From NCBI GenBank assembly GCA_031269405.1, contig JAISZE010000057.1, forward strand, positions 1 to 23,107: a DNA stretch of 23,107 nucleotides. Reading direction: 5' to 3'. This DNA comes from Treponema sp. (GTDB taxonomy: Bacteria > Spirochaetota > Spirochaetia > Treponematales > Breznakiellaceae). How positions within the stretch are numbered: the stretch's first letter is position 1; each line of letters opens with the position of its first letter. Shown here piece after piece: positions 1-8,387 of the stretch. The notes under the pieces are model-generated. The model saw only the letters and a program-made list of their open reading frames with translations, did no database searches and was not told where the DNA came from. The translations under genes and the position numbers were made by a program.

Positions 1-9
1 CGCTCCTTC
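1..9 (-). promoter_or_regulatory. Ribosome binding site of a gene just outside the left edge
   Basis: Read on the minus strand, the window ends with GATGAAGGAGCG, which holds a good AAGGAG Shine-Dalgarno core. A start codon would lie within about ten bases beyond the edge. With the operator-like dyad behind it and the metal-sensing ArsR gene upstream, the missing gene could be a metal efflux pump or transporter; that identity is a guess. Confidence 0.5.
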
Positions 10-25
10 ATCAAAAATATCAATA

Positions 26-49
26 TTGAACAGTTGATAACCTGTTCAA
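26..49. promoter_or_regulatory. Operator-like inverted repeat (probable ArsR/SmtB site)
   Basis: This is a perfect 8-bp inverted repeat, TTGAACAG and CTGTTCAA, separated by 8 bases. On the minus strand it contains TCAACTGTTCAA, nearly the same as TCAACTGTTAAA in the arsR promoter. It lies between the arsR stop and the ribosome binding site at the left edge, as expected of a second operator for the same regulator. It is AT-rich and has no adjoining T-run fitting a terminator. Confidence 0.5.
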
Positions 50-77
50 CTATTTGCGTAAAAAAAACCCATCCTCC

Positions 78-443
78 CTACTCGCTGACATGGGTTAGGC
101 CCTGATCAAAGATGGTTCCTACGTGCTCGTCCTCAAGGGAATAGTAGACCACCTTCCCCTCCCGCCGGTACTTCACGAGGCGGGTCTGCCGCAGGGTTCT
201 AAGCTGGTGGGAGATGGCGGACTTGCTCATGCCCAAAAGGGCGGCGATGTCGCAGACGCACATTTCGGCCCGCAAAAGGGCGCAGATTATCTTGACCCTA
301 GTGGAATCGCCGAAAACCTTAAACAGGTCCGCCAGGTCCAGCAAGAGTTCCTCATCGGGCATTGTTTTCCTGACTTCGGCTACCACTTCCTCGTGGATGA
401 CGTTACAATCGCAGCCTTCAAGGTCCACGGCGATCTTCATCAT
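78..443 (-). CDS. ArsR/SmtB-family metal-sensing repressor (CadC/SmtB type)
   Basis: This 121-residue winged-helix repressor should bind its operator without metal and release it when metal binds. The HTH core spans about residues 40-101, with recognition region SKSAISHQLRTL. Two metal sites known in the family are visible. The alpha3N type has Cys11 and Cys13 at the N-terminus plus Cys62 and Cys64 in EMCVCD; the alpha5 type has Asp105, His107, His118 and Glu121 with the exact SmtB spacing. Cd, Pb or Zn sensing is therefore likely. The start at 443 follows AAAGGGA; a longer reading to 515 would run across the -10 and -35 boxes. The protein ends on the last alpha5 ligand. The family is certain; the metal is inferred. 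Confidence 0.93.
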   Translation of the reverse strand: MMKIAVDLEGCDCNVIHEEVVAEVRKTMPDEELLLDLADLFKVFGDSTRVKIICALLRAEMCVCDIAALLGMSKSAISHQLRTLRQTRLVKYRREGKVVYYSLEDEHVGTIFDQGLTHVSE

Positions 444-453
444 TCCATTCCCT

Positions 454-476
454 TTAACAGTTGAATAAGTGCTCAT
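454..476 (-). promoter_or_regulatory. Autoregulatory ArsR/SmtB operator
   Basis: On the minus strand the site reads TGAGCACTTATTCAACTG, close to the known SmtB/CzrA/CadC pattern of TGAACA, a short gap, then TATTCA. It lies at and just after the predicted transcription start, so bound repressor would block initiation. It shares TCAACTGTT with the dyad at 26-49. Confidence 0.6.
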
Positions 477-482
477 ATATAT

Positions 483-511
483 AATATACAAGGATTTACG
501 AAATATGTCAA
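483..511 (-). promoter_or_regulatory. Promoter of arsR
   Basis: On the minus strand there is a consensus -35 TTGACA (511-506), a 17-base spacer and a -10 TATATT (488-483). Transcription should start near 476. This also rules out translation from the far upstream ATG at 515. Confidence 0.8.
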
Positions 512-566
512 GCAAGAAAGGGCGGAAATTTGTAAAAAGCCGGGGTGTCCTTTTACTGAAAAGATC

Positions 567-575
567 TGTTATACT
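567..575 (+). promoter_or_regulatory. Extended -10 promoter of the OmpA/Ig-repeat gene
   Basis: TGTTATACT is an extended -10 element (TG, one base, TATACT), with no good -35 upstream. Two further TATACT copies follow within 25 bases, so the exact start is uncertain. It lies about 55 bases before the start codon. Confidence 0.45.
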
Positions 576-630
576 CTATACTAGGTTACTATATACTGAA
601 TCAATTGTTTATGAATGAAGAGGAATGATC

Positions 631-3600
631 ATGTTTCGAAAAATCGCAGTGTCGCTCTTAACCACGTTTATCGTTATTGCCCCGGCGTTTTCCCAAACCG
701 ACGGAGCTACGCCTATAGGGACCAATACGGCCCAGGATCTCTATGCCCCATCTACGGCAGGCCGTGGGGGATTTATTACCTCCAAAGGAGGGGCGCCTGC
801 CAGCGCCCTGAACCCTGCGGCAGAGGGCGACGCCCAGCGGATTATCTTTGATATTGGGTATCTGGGCCTCCCGGGATTCGGGAGCGAACCGGGATACGGG
901 AACGCAGTCAATCTGGGGGCCGTATTCCCCACCCGTGTCGGGGTGTTCGGCGGTTCTTTCCGCTTCCTCCAGAGCCCTTTTAATGATTTTCCTGTCGGAA
1001 CCTCGTTCCAGGGAAATCTTAACGCCGCTAAAGAGTTGTACCCGGGGATAAATCTGGGGCTGGGCCTGAATTTCGGCTTTAATTCCGGGAATTCCGGGAT
1101 TTTTTCAGGGGATCTGGGGTTCCGCTATAACATGGGCAATCTGGGGAAGCTGGAAAATTTCACCTGGGCCCTGACGCTCAGGAGTATGGGGAAAAGCTGG
1201 ATACCTTCCATGTTTACCCCTGTAGGAGGTCTGGCTTTTGATTTCCTTCATATAAAGGGGCCGGGAGAAAAGGATCCCCTACGGATGGGGTTCGCTGCGG
1301 ACCTCTACTTCCCGACGTTCCAGAACCTTGCGGGCAAAGCAGGCCTGAATATGGTTATCGCGGATCTCATCACCGTTTCTGCTTCAAGCCAGTTCAATTT
1401 AAAAGAAACTATCGAGGGGAATCCCCCTTCGCCCGTACCTTCTATCGGGATTGCGGCGAATATCAAGCTCAAGTCCGGGGGCCGCAGGCTTGTGGGCGGG
1501 ACCCTTCCGTCTGACGGGGAACTGGCTGTGGACCTGGCCGCGAAACCCCTGTACAACGGGATCTGGGCCGCAGGGGGCGGCCTTACGTGGACGGTAGGGG
1601 TAGCGGATAAAACGCCTCCGGTTATTACTGTAGATTACCCGGAACCTGTCTGGATTTCCCCTAACAACGACGGCAAGGCCGACGACCTTGAATTCCCGAT
1701 TGTCATCACGGACCAGCGTTACATAGCTGAATGGGTTTGGGAAATTTCCAATGAATCCGGCGAAGTCGTGCGTACCTACAGGAACAAGGAACTGCGCCCC
1801 GAGACCCAGGGGGTCAGAAACTTCCTGAGCCGTATTGCAGAGCTTAAATCCGGGGTTGACGTGCCCCCTGGGCTGCGCTGGGACGGGGTGCTTGAATCCG
1901 GCGCCGTTGCCCCTGATGGGAGGTATACCTTCGTCCTGAAAGCCGCTGACGACAACGGCAACGCCGCAGTATCGGAAACCTATACCGTAATGGTAGACAA
2001 CACCCCTCCTGTAGTAACTTTGGAACCCTTCGCCGAAGGGGATAATATTTTCTCCCCTGACGGGGACGGCAACAAAGATGCTATCACTATCGCCATGACC
2101 GGTTCCCGGGAAGATCTCTGGGAAGCCGGAATTTACGACGCCTCAGGTGAAAAGGTCCGGGCTTTCAACTTTAGCAACTGGGAACCTACTAACATAACCT
2201 GGAACGGAACCAACGACAACGGCGATATTGTGCCGGACGGCGTTTACAGCTTCCGTATCACAGCGACCGACAAGGCCCTGAACGCCGAAACTGCGGAGCT
2301 GGGAAACATCATTGTGAGCACTATTCAGCCCCAGGTATCGGTACTTATCGGCGATGCATGGTTTTCCCCTAACGGCGACGGCATCAAGGATCTTATGCCC
2401 CTTACCCTGCAGGTTCCTGTCAAGGACGGTATCGTGAGCTGGGAAGTCCAAATCAGGGATAATACCGGCAATACCCGGAGGACCATACCCGGAAGCGGCG
2501 GGATCCCGGCGCGGCTCGATTTTGACGGCAAAAGCGATATAGGGGCGGTTCTTGGCGAAGAGAGCTACTGGGCGGCTCTTTCGCTACGCTACCGGAACGG
2601 CTACGTTTCCGCCGCTTCTTCCCCTGCCTTTACCCTGGACATAACCCCTCCGCAGGCTGCGGTGCGGGTAGAAGGCCAGGACCGGGAATCAGGAAGCATT
2701 CCGGTATTTTCTCCCAATAACGACGGGAACAAGGATGAACTCGTCATACTCCAGGAAGGTTCCAACGAGCTTTCCTGGATTGGCGAAATCCGCAGGGCCG
2801 GCGAAACCACGGGTCCTGCTGTCAGATCCTTCCGTTTCCAGGGGACGCCGCCGGACAGGATAGTATGGGACGGAATGAACAACGCCGGCGCCCTGTCCCC
2901 TGACGGGACCTATGTCTACGAGCTTTTTTCCACTGATCCCGCAGGCAACACCGGCAGATCCAACAAGGTGGAATTCGAAATCTTCACCAAAGATACGCCG
3001 ATACTCCTTGCTACGGATCTCAGGGCTTTCTCGCCTAACGGCGACGGCGTCAGGGACACCATCAATTTCCTGCCCCAGATCCAGGAGGTTTCAGGGATCA
3101 CGAGCTGGAAACTGGAAATTCAGAATATCGACAACGGCGCCGGCAGGCCCCTAAGCTCTTCTGCCACGACTATCCGTACCATCGAAGGGCGGAACCAGGC
3201 GCCCCAGACTATACCCTGGAACGGCAGGACCGATTCAGGCGCTATGGCCCAGGACGGGACGTATATTGCCCTGTTGAGTCTGGAATACCGGTCCGGGAAC
3301 CGGCCCAGCGCCCTTTCCCGGGCCTTTGCGCTGGATACCAGCCCGCCTGAGGCGGAGCTTTCGGTGCCCTTTACGATATTCTCCCCTAACGGGGACGGCA
3401 GCCGCGACTACCTGCCTATACAGGTTAATACCGAAGGTAGCGATGAATGGAACGCGGTGATCACCGACGCGTGGAACAACATCGTCAAGTCCTGGAACTG
3501 GACCGGCCGGGCTCCGGCGCTGCCCCTCCCGTGGGACGGCGCCGATCAGGTAGGCAACAACGCCCCTGACGGGACCTATACCTTCACGTTAAGTTCCACC

Positions 3601-4701
3601 GACGAAGCCGGGAACAGTACCAGGAAAACCTTGAGCGGCATTACTGTGGATTCCCGTATACCCAGAGCCTTCCTCACCGCATCGTCCCAGGCCATAGCGC
3701 CTAAGCCGAACCAGGCTTCCGACGCCATGCGCTTCAGCGTCATCCTGAGCCCCCAGGAAGGGATTGAATCCTGGAAGCTGGAACTTAAAAACGAAAACAA
3801 CCAGGTTGTGCGGACCTTTGCCGGAACCGGCAGCGCGCCTCCGGGGGCTATAGGTTGGAGTGGTACTGACGACAAGGGAATCATCCGGGAAGGAAGGTAT
3901 ACGCCGGCCCTCACGGTCAGCTACATCAAGGGAGATACCGTCACCCAGACGGCGCCTCAGGTTACGGTGGACATATCCGGGCCTATCCTGGGCTTCAACT
4001 CCAGGCCCCAATACTTCAGCCCTGACAACGATGGCGTGGAAGACGAACTCTTTATCGCCCTTTCCGCCCGGGACGCTTCGCCTATAGCCAACTGGAGCCT
4101 GGAGATACATGAAACCGAAGGGACCAAGCAGCTTTTCTGGCGCATTGAAGGCAGGGGCAGCCCTTCGGAACGGATTGTTTGGGACGGCAGGAGCAACAAA
4201 GGCGAACTGGTACAAGGGGCCACCGACTACTCCTATACCTACCAGGCCGCCGACGCCCTGGGCAACTCCAGCGTCATTGACGGCGTCATCAGCACCGATG
4301 TCCTGGTAATCCGGGACGGCGACATGTTGAAAATCCTGGTGCCTTCCATAACCTTCAGGGCCAACGCCGCAGATTTCGACGGCCTCCCTGCGGACAGGAT
4401 CGAAACCAACACCAGGGTTCTAAGGCGCATCGCTGAAATACTTAACAAGTTCCGGGATTACAAGATCACCGTAGAAGGCCACGCCAACCCGGTGCTGGGT
4501 ACCCAGAAGGAAGAGACCGAAGAGCTCCAGCCTTTAAGCCTTGCCAGGGCCAGGGCGATTATCGAACAGTTGGTGAACTACGAGGTCTCCCGGAGCCGCC
4601 TCTCCGCTATAGGCCGGGGCGGCACGCGGACTGTAGTGAACCCCCAGGATTTGGACAACAGATGGAAGAACCGGCGGGTTGAGTTTATCCTGCTGAAATA
4701 G
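631..4701 (+). CDS. Giant exported protein: outer-membrane-type N-domain, Ig-like repeats, OmpA-like C-domain
   Basis: This 1356-residue protein starts with a signal peptide, probably cut after APAFS (about residue 22). Residues about 25-330 are rich in glycine and aromatic residues in alternating strands and look like the beta-barrel proteins common in treponemes. From residue 342 there are eight FlgD-like Ig repeats. Seven begin with an (F/I)SPxxDGxxD motif, a likely calcium-binding loop, near residues 342, 473, 577, 692, 799, 916 and 1127; the one near 1020 has lost it. Residues about 1234-1356 form an OmpA-like peptidoglycan-binding domain with LSLARARAI and NRRVEF. The likely role is to tie outer membrane to cell wall or act at the surface. 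The ATG at 631 is chosen because AAGAGGA lies six bases upstream; the ATG at 625 touches that site. A 10-bp GC hairpin follows the stop. Confidence 0.85.
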   Translation: MFRKIAVSLLTTFIVIAPAFSQTDGATPIGTNTAQDLYAPSTAGRGGFITSKGGAPASALNPAAEGDAQRIIFDIGYLGLPGFGSEPGYGNAVNLGAVFPTRVGVFGGSFRFLQSPFNDFPVGTSFQGNLNAAKELYPGINLGLGLNFGFNSGNSGIFSGDLGFRYNMGNLGKLENFTWALTLRSMGKSWIPSMFTPVGGLAFDFLHIKGPGEKDPLRMGFAADLYFPTFQNLAGKAGLNMVIADLITVSASSQFNLKETIEGNPPSPVPSIGIAANIKLKSGGRRLVGGTLPSDGELAVDLAAKPLYNGIWAAGGGLTWTVGVADKTPPVITVDYPEPVWISPNNDGKADDLEFPIVITDQRYIAEWVWEISNESGEVVRTYRNKELRPETQGVRNFLSRIAELKSGVDVPPGLRWDGVLESGAVAPDGRYTFVLKAADDNGNAAVSETYTVMVDNTPPVVTLEPFAEGDNIFSPDGDGNKDAITIAMTGSREDLWEAGIYDASGEKVRAFNFSNWEPTNITWNGTNDNGDIVPDGVYSFRITATDKALNAETAELGNIIVSTIQPQVSVLIGDAWFSPNGDGIKDLMPLTLQVPVKDGIVSWEVQIRDNTGNTRRTIPGSGGIPARLDFDGKSDIGAVLGEESYWAALSLRYRNGYVSAASSPAFTLDITPPQAAVRVEGQDRESGSIPVFSPNNDGNKDELVILQEGSNELSWIGEIRRAGETTGPAVRSFRFQGTPPDRIVWDGMNNAGALSPDGTYVYELFSTDPAGNTGRSNKVEFEIFTKDTPILLATDLRAFSPNGDGVRDTINFLPQIQEVSGITSWKLEIQNIDNGAGRPLSSSATTIRTIEGRNQAPQTIPWNGRTDSGAMAQDGTYIALLSLEYRSGNRPSALSRAFALDTSPPEAELSVPFTIFSPNGDGSRDYLPIQVNTEGSDEWNAVITDAWNNIVKSWNWTGRAPALPLPWDGADQVGNNAPDGTYTFTLSSTDEAGNSTRKTLSGITVDSRIPRAFLTASSQAIAPKPNQASDAMRFSVILSPQEGIESWKLELKNENNQVVRTFAGTGSAPPGAIGWSGTDDKGIIREGRYTPALTVSYIKGDTVTQTAPQVTVDISGPILGFNSRPQYFSPDNDGVEDELFIALSARDASPIANWSLEIHETEGTKQLFWRIEGRGSPSERIVWDGRSNKGELVQGATDYSYTYQAADALGNSSVIDGVISTDVLVIRDGDMLKILVPSITFRANAADFDGLPADRIETNTRVLRRIAEILNKFRDYKITVEGHANPVLGTQKEETEELQPLSLARARAIIEQLVNYEVSRSRLSAIGRGGTRTVVNPQDLDNRWKNRRVEFILLK

Positions 4702-4707
4702 GCGGTG

Positions 4708-4737
4708 CTCCGGCGGGTTTCATGCCCCCCGCCGGAG
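4708..4737. terminator. GC-rich hairpin between convergent genes
   Basis: CTCCGGCGGG (4708-4717) and CCCGCCGGAG (4728-4737) form a perfect 10-bp stem with a 10-base loop, seven bases after the OmpA-like gene's stop. Neither side has a T-run, so it is not a textbook intrinsic terminator, but it could stop or stabilise transcripts from either side. The rest of the gap to 4873 holds only a 10-bp direct repeat, TGCTTCCGGG (4766-4775 and 4830-4839), and a small palindrome. Confidence 0.5.
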
Positions 4738-4873
4738 GCGCGGCTGTGTTGAAGCCAGGCGTAGATGCTTCCGGGCTATTCATAAATACCTGCGAAGCGG
4801 CAGTAAGTACCTACGGGCCCGTCCGTAAGTGCTTCCGGGGAGCGGCTGCGTCCGGGACAGCCCGGCTCCGGCC

Positions 4874-7075
4874 TTACTCGAAAAGCGCCGCCGCTTCCTG
4901 CGGGTCCAGCATGTTGGCGGCGTACTGTTTGACGAGCAGATCCTGCGGGAGCAGGTAGTCGTATTTGTCCGTATAAGGGATGCGTTCAGGATCAACCAGG
5001 GTTTCGGGATTGCCCCCCTCCTCTGCGGCGCATTGCAATTCGCGCTGGAAATCAGGAATATCCAGCTTGGAGCTGATCCTAAAGGCGTAATGGTTTTCCT
5101 GTTCCAGGGAAACAATGCCCAGGGCCTGGCGGTTTTCTTTTTTCCGCATAATAAGGCTAAGGGTCCTCATGCCGCGGCTTCCAAGCCAGGGGATAAAATA
5201 AAATAGATTGTTTTCCGCGCCGCTTCCGTCCCCCCCCCAGCCTCCGGCGGCGGAACCGCCGCAGGGGGCGAAGAACGTTTCATTAAGCGAAAGGAGGCGG
5301 CCCGCTTCCCGACCGAGGCTGAGCTGTGCGGCTGCGGAGGCGCTGAGGTAGGGGTAGGCGGTTTCTTCATTCAGAACCTGCCTCATGCGCCTGACTACCC
5401 GGCTGTGGAGGGAGCCGCTTCCCCCGCGCCAGATACGGCCCCCCCTCTCGGAGCCCGCGCTCACGGCGATCCTGCGGCTCCTCATGTTCACGTGTTCGAC
5501 CTTCCAGTTCCTGCCGCCCAGGATAATGCCGCTCCCTTCAGGGGGAATGAAGTTTACCTTTCCCAGTTCCCTGCCGCCAAAACTTACCCTGAATTCCTCC
5601 TCCTCAGGGAAGACCGAATAAAACGAATAATGATTGACCATCCCCTCCCCCTCAAGGCCGAGGATTATGTTCCCTTCTTCGGTTGTTTCCAGAAAAGCGC
5701 CCGAAACCAGCGCCTCAAGGAGTTTCCCATAATCGCTCCCGCTGATTTCCCTGAAAGGCGGCAGGCCGAGGACGCGGCTGTAAAGCTCCGCCCGGCTGTG
5801 TTCCCCCAGGGAAGCAAGGATACTCAGGGTCTGGTGGCAAAGGAGGCTGTACGGCAGGGGCTTGGGTTCGGCGTTTTCGGTCCACTGTTCTTCAAGGTAG
5901 AGCTGGATCACCGCGATGGTTTTGAGAAGGGTCCAGGGAATCCTGCTGAGTTCCGTTCCCGGGTTGTCGTCATATTCCCGGGAACAGAAGTACATCTGGG
6001 AGATCCCGCTGCGCCGCCCCGAACGGCCCAGGCGCTGCACAAAGGCGGATACCCCCATAGGGGTCCCTATTTGTATGATCCGGTCAAGCCTTCCTATGTC
6101 GATTCCCAGTTCCAGCGTCGCTGTGGCGGCTATGGTCTGGGCGCCTTCGCTTTCCCGCAGGCGGCGTTCGGTTTCGGTTCTGAGGCTTGCCGATATGCTT
6201 CCGTGGTGGACGCGGTAATGATCTTCTTCGCCCCTTTCCCGTGCGATTTCTTTCAGGGCTTTGACGGTTTCTTCCGCTTCCTGGCGGCTGTTGGTAAAGA
6301 TGATGCTTTTCCGCACGTCCCGGCACTGCTCATAAACAGCAGGGTAAAACTCCGGACCTTTGCGGTAATCCACGGCCAGGCTTATCCTGTGGCGGGATCC
6401 TCCGCCTCGTTCTTCCCTTATCAGAACCCCCTCCCGTTCCGTCCCCAAACGGATCCAGGCGAGGGCGCTGTCATAATCCCCCAGGGTAGCCGAGAGGCCT
6501 ATGCGCCGGGGATCGCAGGCGGCTTGCCCGCAGATGCGCTCTATAAGGCAGAGGAGCTGGCTGCCCCGGTCGGTTCCCATGAAGGCGTGAATCTCGTCGA
6601 TAATCACAAAGCTGAGGCCCCTGAAGACGGCGGTTGTTTTTTCAGGACGCCTTAAAAGCAGAGCTTCCAGGGATTCTGGGGTGATCTGTAAAATCCCGGA
6701 AGGGTTTTCCAGGAATTGCTCTTTGTGCCCTTCGGCTATGTCCCCGTGCCAGCGCCACAAGGGGAGGGGGGCCTGGGCCATGAGGGGCTTGAGGCGTTCA
6801 AACTGATCGTTTATCAGGGCCTTTAGGGGGCTGATGCAGAGTGCTGCCGTTCCTGTTCCGTCTGAGCGTCTTTCCCGGCACAGGAGGGAAATGACAGGGA
6901 AAAACCAGGCCTCTGTTTTGCCTGCAGCCGTGCCTGCGGCGATGAGGACGTGGCTGTCTCCGTCCAGAATCGAAGCCGCGGCTTTTTCCTGGATGTCCTT
7001 TAGGGCCTGCCACTTCTTCTCGTAAACGTATTCCCTCACAAAAGGCGCCAGCCTGGAGAAGTAACTGTCTCTCAC
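4874..7075 (-). CDS. Lhr/BrxHI-like DEAD/DEAH-box superfamily 2 helicase
   Basis: This 733-residue helicase carries the full superfamily 2 motif set: motif I GTAAGKTE (Lys53), Ia SPLKALINDQ, Ib TPESLEALL, motif II DEIH (160-163), motif III LSATLG (194-199), motif V ATATLELGIDIG and motif VI QRLGRSGRR (347-355). DEIH and a long C-terminal region match the Lhr-like group that includes BrxHI of type 2 BREX. It should unwind or translocate on nucleic acid using ATP. The start is a GTG at 7075, ten bases after the upstream stop, with AAGGA seven bases before it; the longer ATG reading to 7162 overlaps the ATPase gene and has no such site. It is the last gene of the minus-strand run and follows a BrxD-like ATPase, its usual partner. 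Confidence 0.9.
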   Translation of the reverse strand: MRDSYFSRLAPFVREYVYEKKWQALKDIQEKAAASILDGDSHVLIAAGTAAGKTEAWFFPVISLLCRERRSDGTGTAALCISPLKALINDQFERLKPLMAQAPLPLWRWHGDIAEGHKEQFLENPSGILQITPESLEALLLRRPEKTTAVFRGLSFVIIDEIHAFMGTDRGSQLLCLIERICGQAACDPRRIGLSATLGDYDSALAWIRLGTEREGVLIREERGGGSRHRISLAVDYRKGPEFYPAVYEQCRDVRKSIIFTNSRQEAEETVKALKEIARERGEEDHYRVHHGSISASLRTETERRLRESEGAQTIAATATLELGIDIGRLDRIIQIGTPMGVSAFVQRLGRSGRRSGISQMYFCSREYDDNPGTELSRIPWTLLKTIAVIQLYLEEQWTENAEPKPLPYSLLCHQTLSILASLGEHSRAELYSRVLGLPPFREISGSDYGKLLEALVSGAFLETTEEGNIILGLEGEGMVNHYSFYSVFPEEEEFRVSFGGRELGKVNFIPPEGSGIILGGRNWKVEHVNMRSRRIAVSAGSERGGRIWRGGSGSLHSRVVRRMRQVLNEETAYPYLSASAAAQLSLGREAGRLLSLNETFFAPCGGSAAGGWGGDGSGAENNLFYFIPWLGSRGMRTLSLIMRKKENRQALGIVSLEQENHYAFRISSKLDIPDFQRELQCAAEEGGNPETLVDPERIPYTDKYDYLLPQDLLVKQYAANMLDPQEAAALFE

Positions 7076-7085
7076 CGGGCTTTCC

Positions 7086-8387
7086 TTAAAGCTCAAAATT
7101 CGCGTACATACCGTCCCTGCCTGAAGGGGAGGCGAAATTCTCCCGCTTGATAAGGGCGTCAAAATTGGCGGAAGGATCGTCGTGGAGTATGTTGAGGAGG
7201 CCCAGGAAGTCCCGGGTTATTTCCCTTGGGGTGATGAATTCTCCGGCTCCCGGAACTGAAAATTCCAGTTCGATAAAGGCCGCAAGCTCGCGTTCCCCCA
7301 GGGCAGGGGGGTAATCAAAATGTTCCGCATGTATCCCTGTGAGCCGTTCCAGCAGGACGTAGATCTCTTCCCTGGTAAGCTGGTCTAGGCGTATCACGGG
7401 GCTTCCCGAATCGGCGTAACCTTCCCGGACAAAGCGGTTGTCCCCAAGGCGGCTTTTGAGCGCCGCGTAGCTTGAGAGGCCCCGGCGCTCGTCCTCAATG
7501 AATTGGGGCGTTCCTGCCAGGTAGAGTCCCAGGTTGGAAGCCTTCCCCTGCATCACATCGTTGAACATAGCCAGGAGTTTTTCATAATTGTTTTCCCTGG
7601 ACTGCCTGTTGGTGATTTTATAGAGATTGACGCATTCATCAATAAACACTAAAAACCCCTGGTATCCGGTTTTTGAACTGAAAGCGGCGAAAAGCCTGAT
7701 GTACTCGTACCAGTTTTCATCAGTAACGATTTCTCCTACAGGGAGAAACGAACGGGCTTCGGTTTTAGTGGCGTATTCGCCCCGGAGCCATCTAAGGGCG
7801 GCGCGTTTTTTTTCTTCATCCCCTTTGGCATAGGAACGGCAGTACGCCGTCACGACAGCGGCGAAATCATAACCATGAGCGTAGTCTTCCATTTCTGTCA
7901 GGGTTTCAAAGATCCTGGCTTCTGTCAGGGAATCGAAATTGGCATCGTCAGGAGGAATCCCTTCCTTTATGAGATCCGTTTTGATTACAGAGATCCATTT
8001 TTGCAGCGCCGCTTCCAGAGCGCCTCCGTCAGGGCGGACTCTGGTGGAAAGCCGTTCCATAAGTTCCCGGTAGGTTTCAAGCCCCTGGTTTCCTGAGCCT
8101 GAAAGCCGTTTTTCCGGTGAGAGATCCGCGTCTGCTACAAGAAAGTCCTTTTCCATGGCGAAATTCCGTATAGCCTGGAGGAAGAAGCTCTTTCCGCTCC
8201 CGTACCGGCCTGTCACAAAACGAAAGGCCGCCGCTCCCTGGCTGACAAGCTCCAGATCCCGGAGCACTGTTTCTATCTCCCGTTTTCTTCCTACTGCGAC
8301 ATATTCCAGCCCCACACGGGGCACTACGCCTGCCTGGAGCGAATTGATTATCCCTGCGCTGATCCGTTTCGGAATGTTAAAGCCCAT
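7086..8387 (-). CDS. brxD: BrxD-like P-loop ATPase (DUF2791 type)
   Basis: This 433-residue protein matches the BREX ATP-binding protein BrxD in opening, motifs and length. The Walker A motif is GRYGSGKS (residues 60-67), and the Walker B motif is FLVFIDEC with Asp250 and Glu251. The opening residues IPKRISAGIINSLQAGVVP and the VGR motif just before the ATPase core are typical of this family. BrxD is an AAA-type ATPase found beside the BrxHI helicase, presumably loading or regulating it. The start ATG at 8387 has GAGG four bases upstream and lies inside the previous gene, whose stop is at 8348. The 40-base overlap implies translational coupling and matched expression. The symbol reflects family resemblance; there is no full BREX locus here. 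Confidence 0.85.
   Translation of the reverse strand: MGFNIPKRISAGIINSLQAGVVPRVGLEYVAVGRKREIETVLRDLELVSQGAAAFRFVTGRYGSGKSFFLQAIRNFAMEKDFLVADADLSPEKRLSGSGNQGLETYRELMERLSTRVRPDGGALEAALQKWISVIKTDLIKEGIPPDDANFDSLTEARIFETLTEMEDYAHGYDFAAVVTAYCRSYAKGDEEKKRAALRWLRGEYATKTEARSFLPVGEIVTDENWYEYIRLFAAFSSKTGYQGFLVFIDECVNLYKITNRQSRENNYEKLLAMFNDVMQGKASNLGLYLAGTPQFIEDERRGLSSYAALKSRLGDNRFVREGYADSGSPVIRLDQLTREEIYVLLERLTGIHAEHFDYPPALGERELAAFIELEFSVPGAGEFITPREITRDFLGLLNILHDDPSANFDALIKRENFASPSGRDGMYANFEL

Noticed and set aside
26..49. Dyad as an intrinsic terminator for arsR
   Set aside because: The stem is AT-rich and the T-run on the minus strand lies before rather than after it; its likeness to the arsR operator explains it better.
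1654..4035. Regular repeats as a CRISPR array or DNA-level tandem repeat
   Set aside because: The spacing is about 312-351 bases, the similarity is at protein level and the frame is open throughout; these are coding Ig-domain repeats.
3589..4215. 208-codon minus-strand ORF inside the Ig-repeat gene
   Set aside because: It is a shadow of the repeat-rich coding strand, with no ribosome binding site or known motif.
4852..4865. CCGGG/CCCGG hairpin as terminator for the helicase gene
   Set aside because: The stem is just 5 bp, has no T-run and lies among GC-rich sequence where such short repeats arise by chance.
5405..6655. 416-codon plus-strand ORF opposite the helicase gene
   Set aside because: It lies wholly antisense to a gene with full helicase motifs, has no recognisable domain and is rich in Pro, Phe and Ala, as expected of a shadow in GC-rich DNA.
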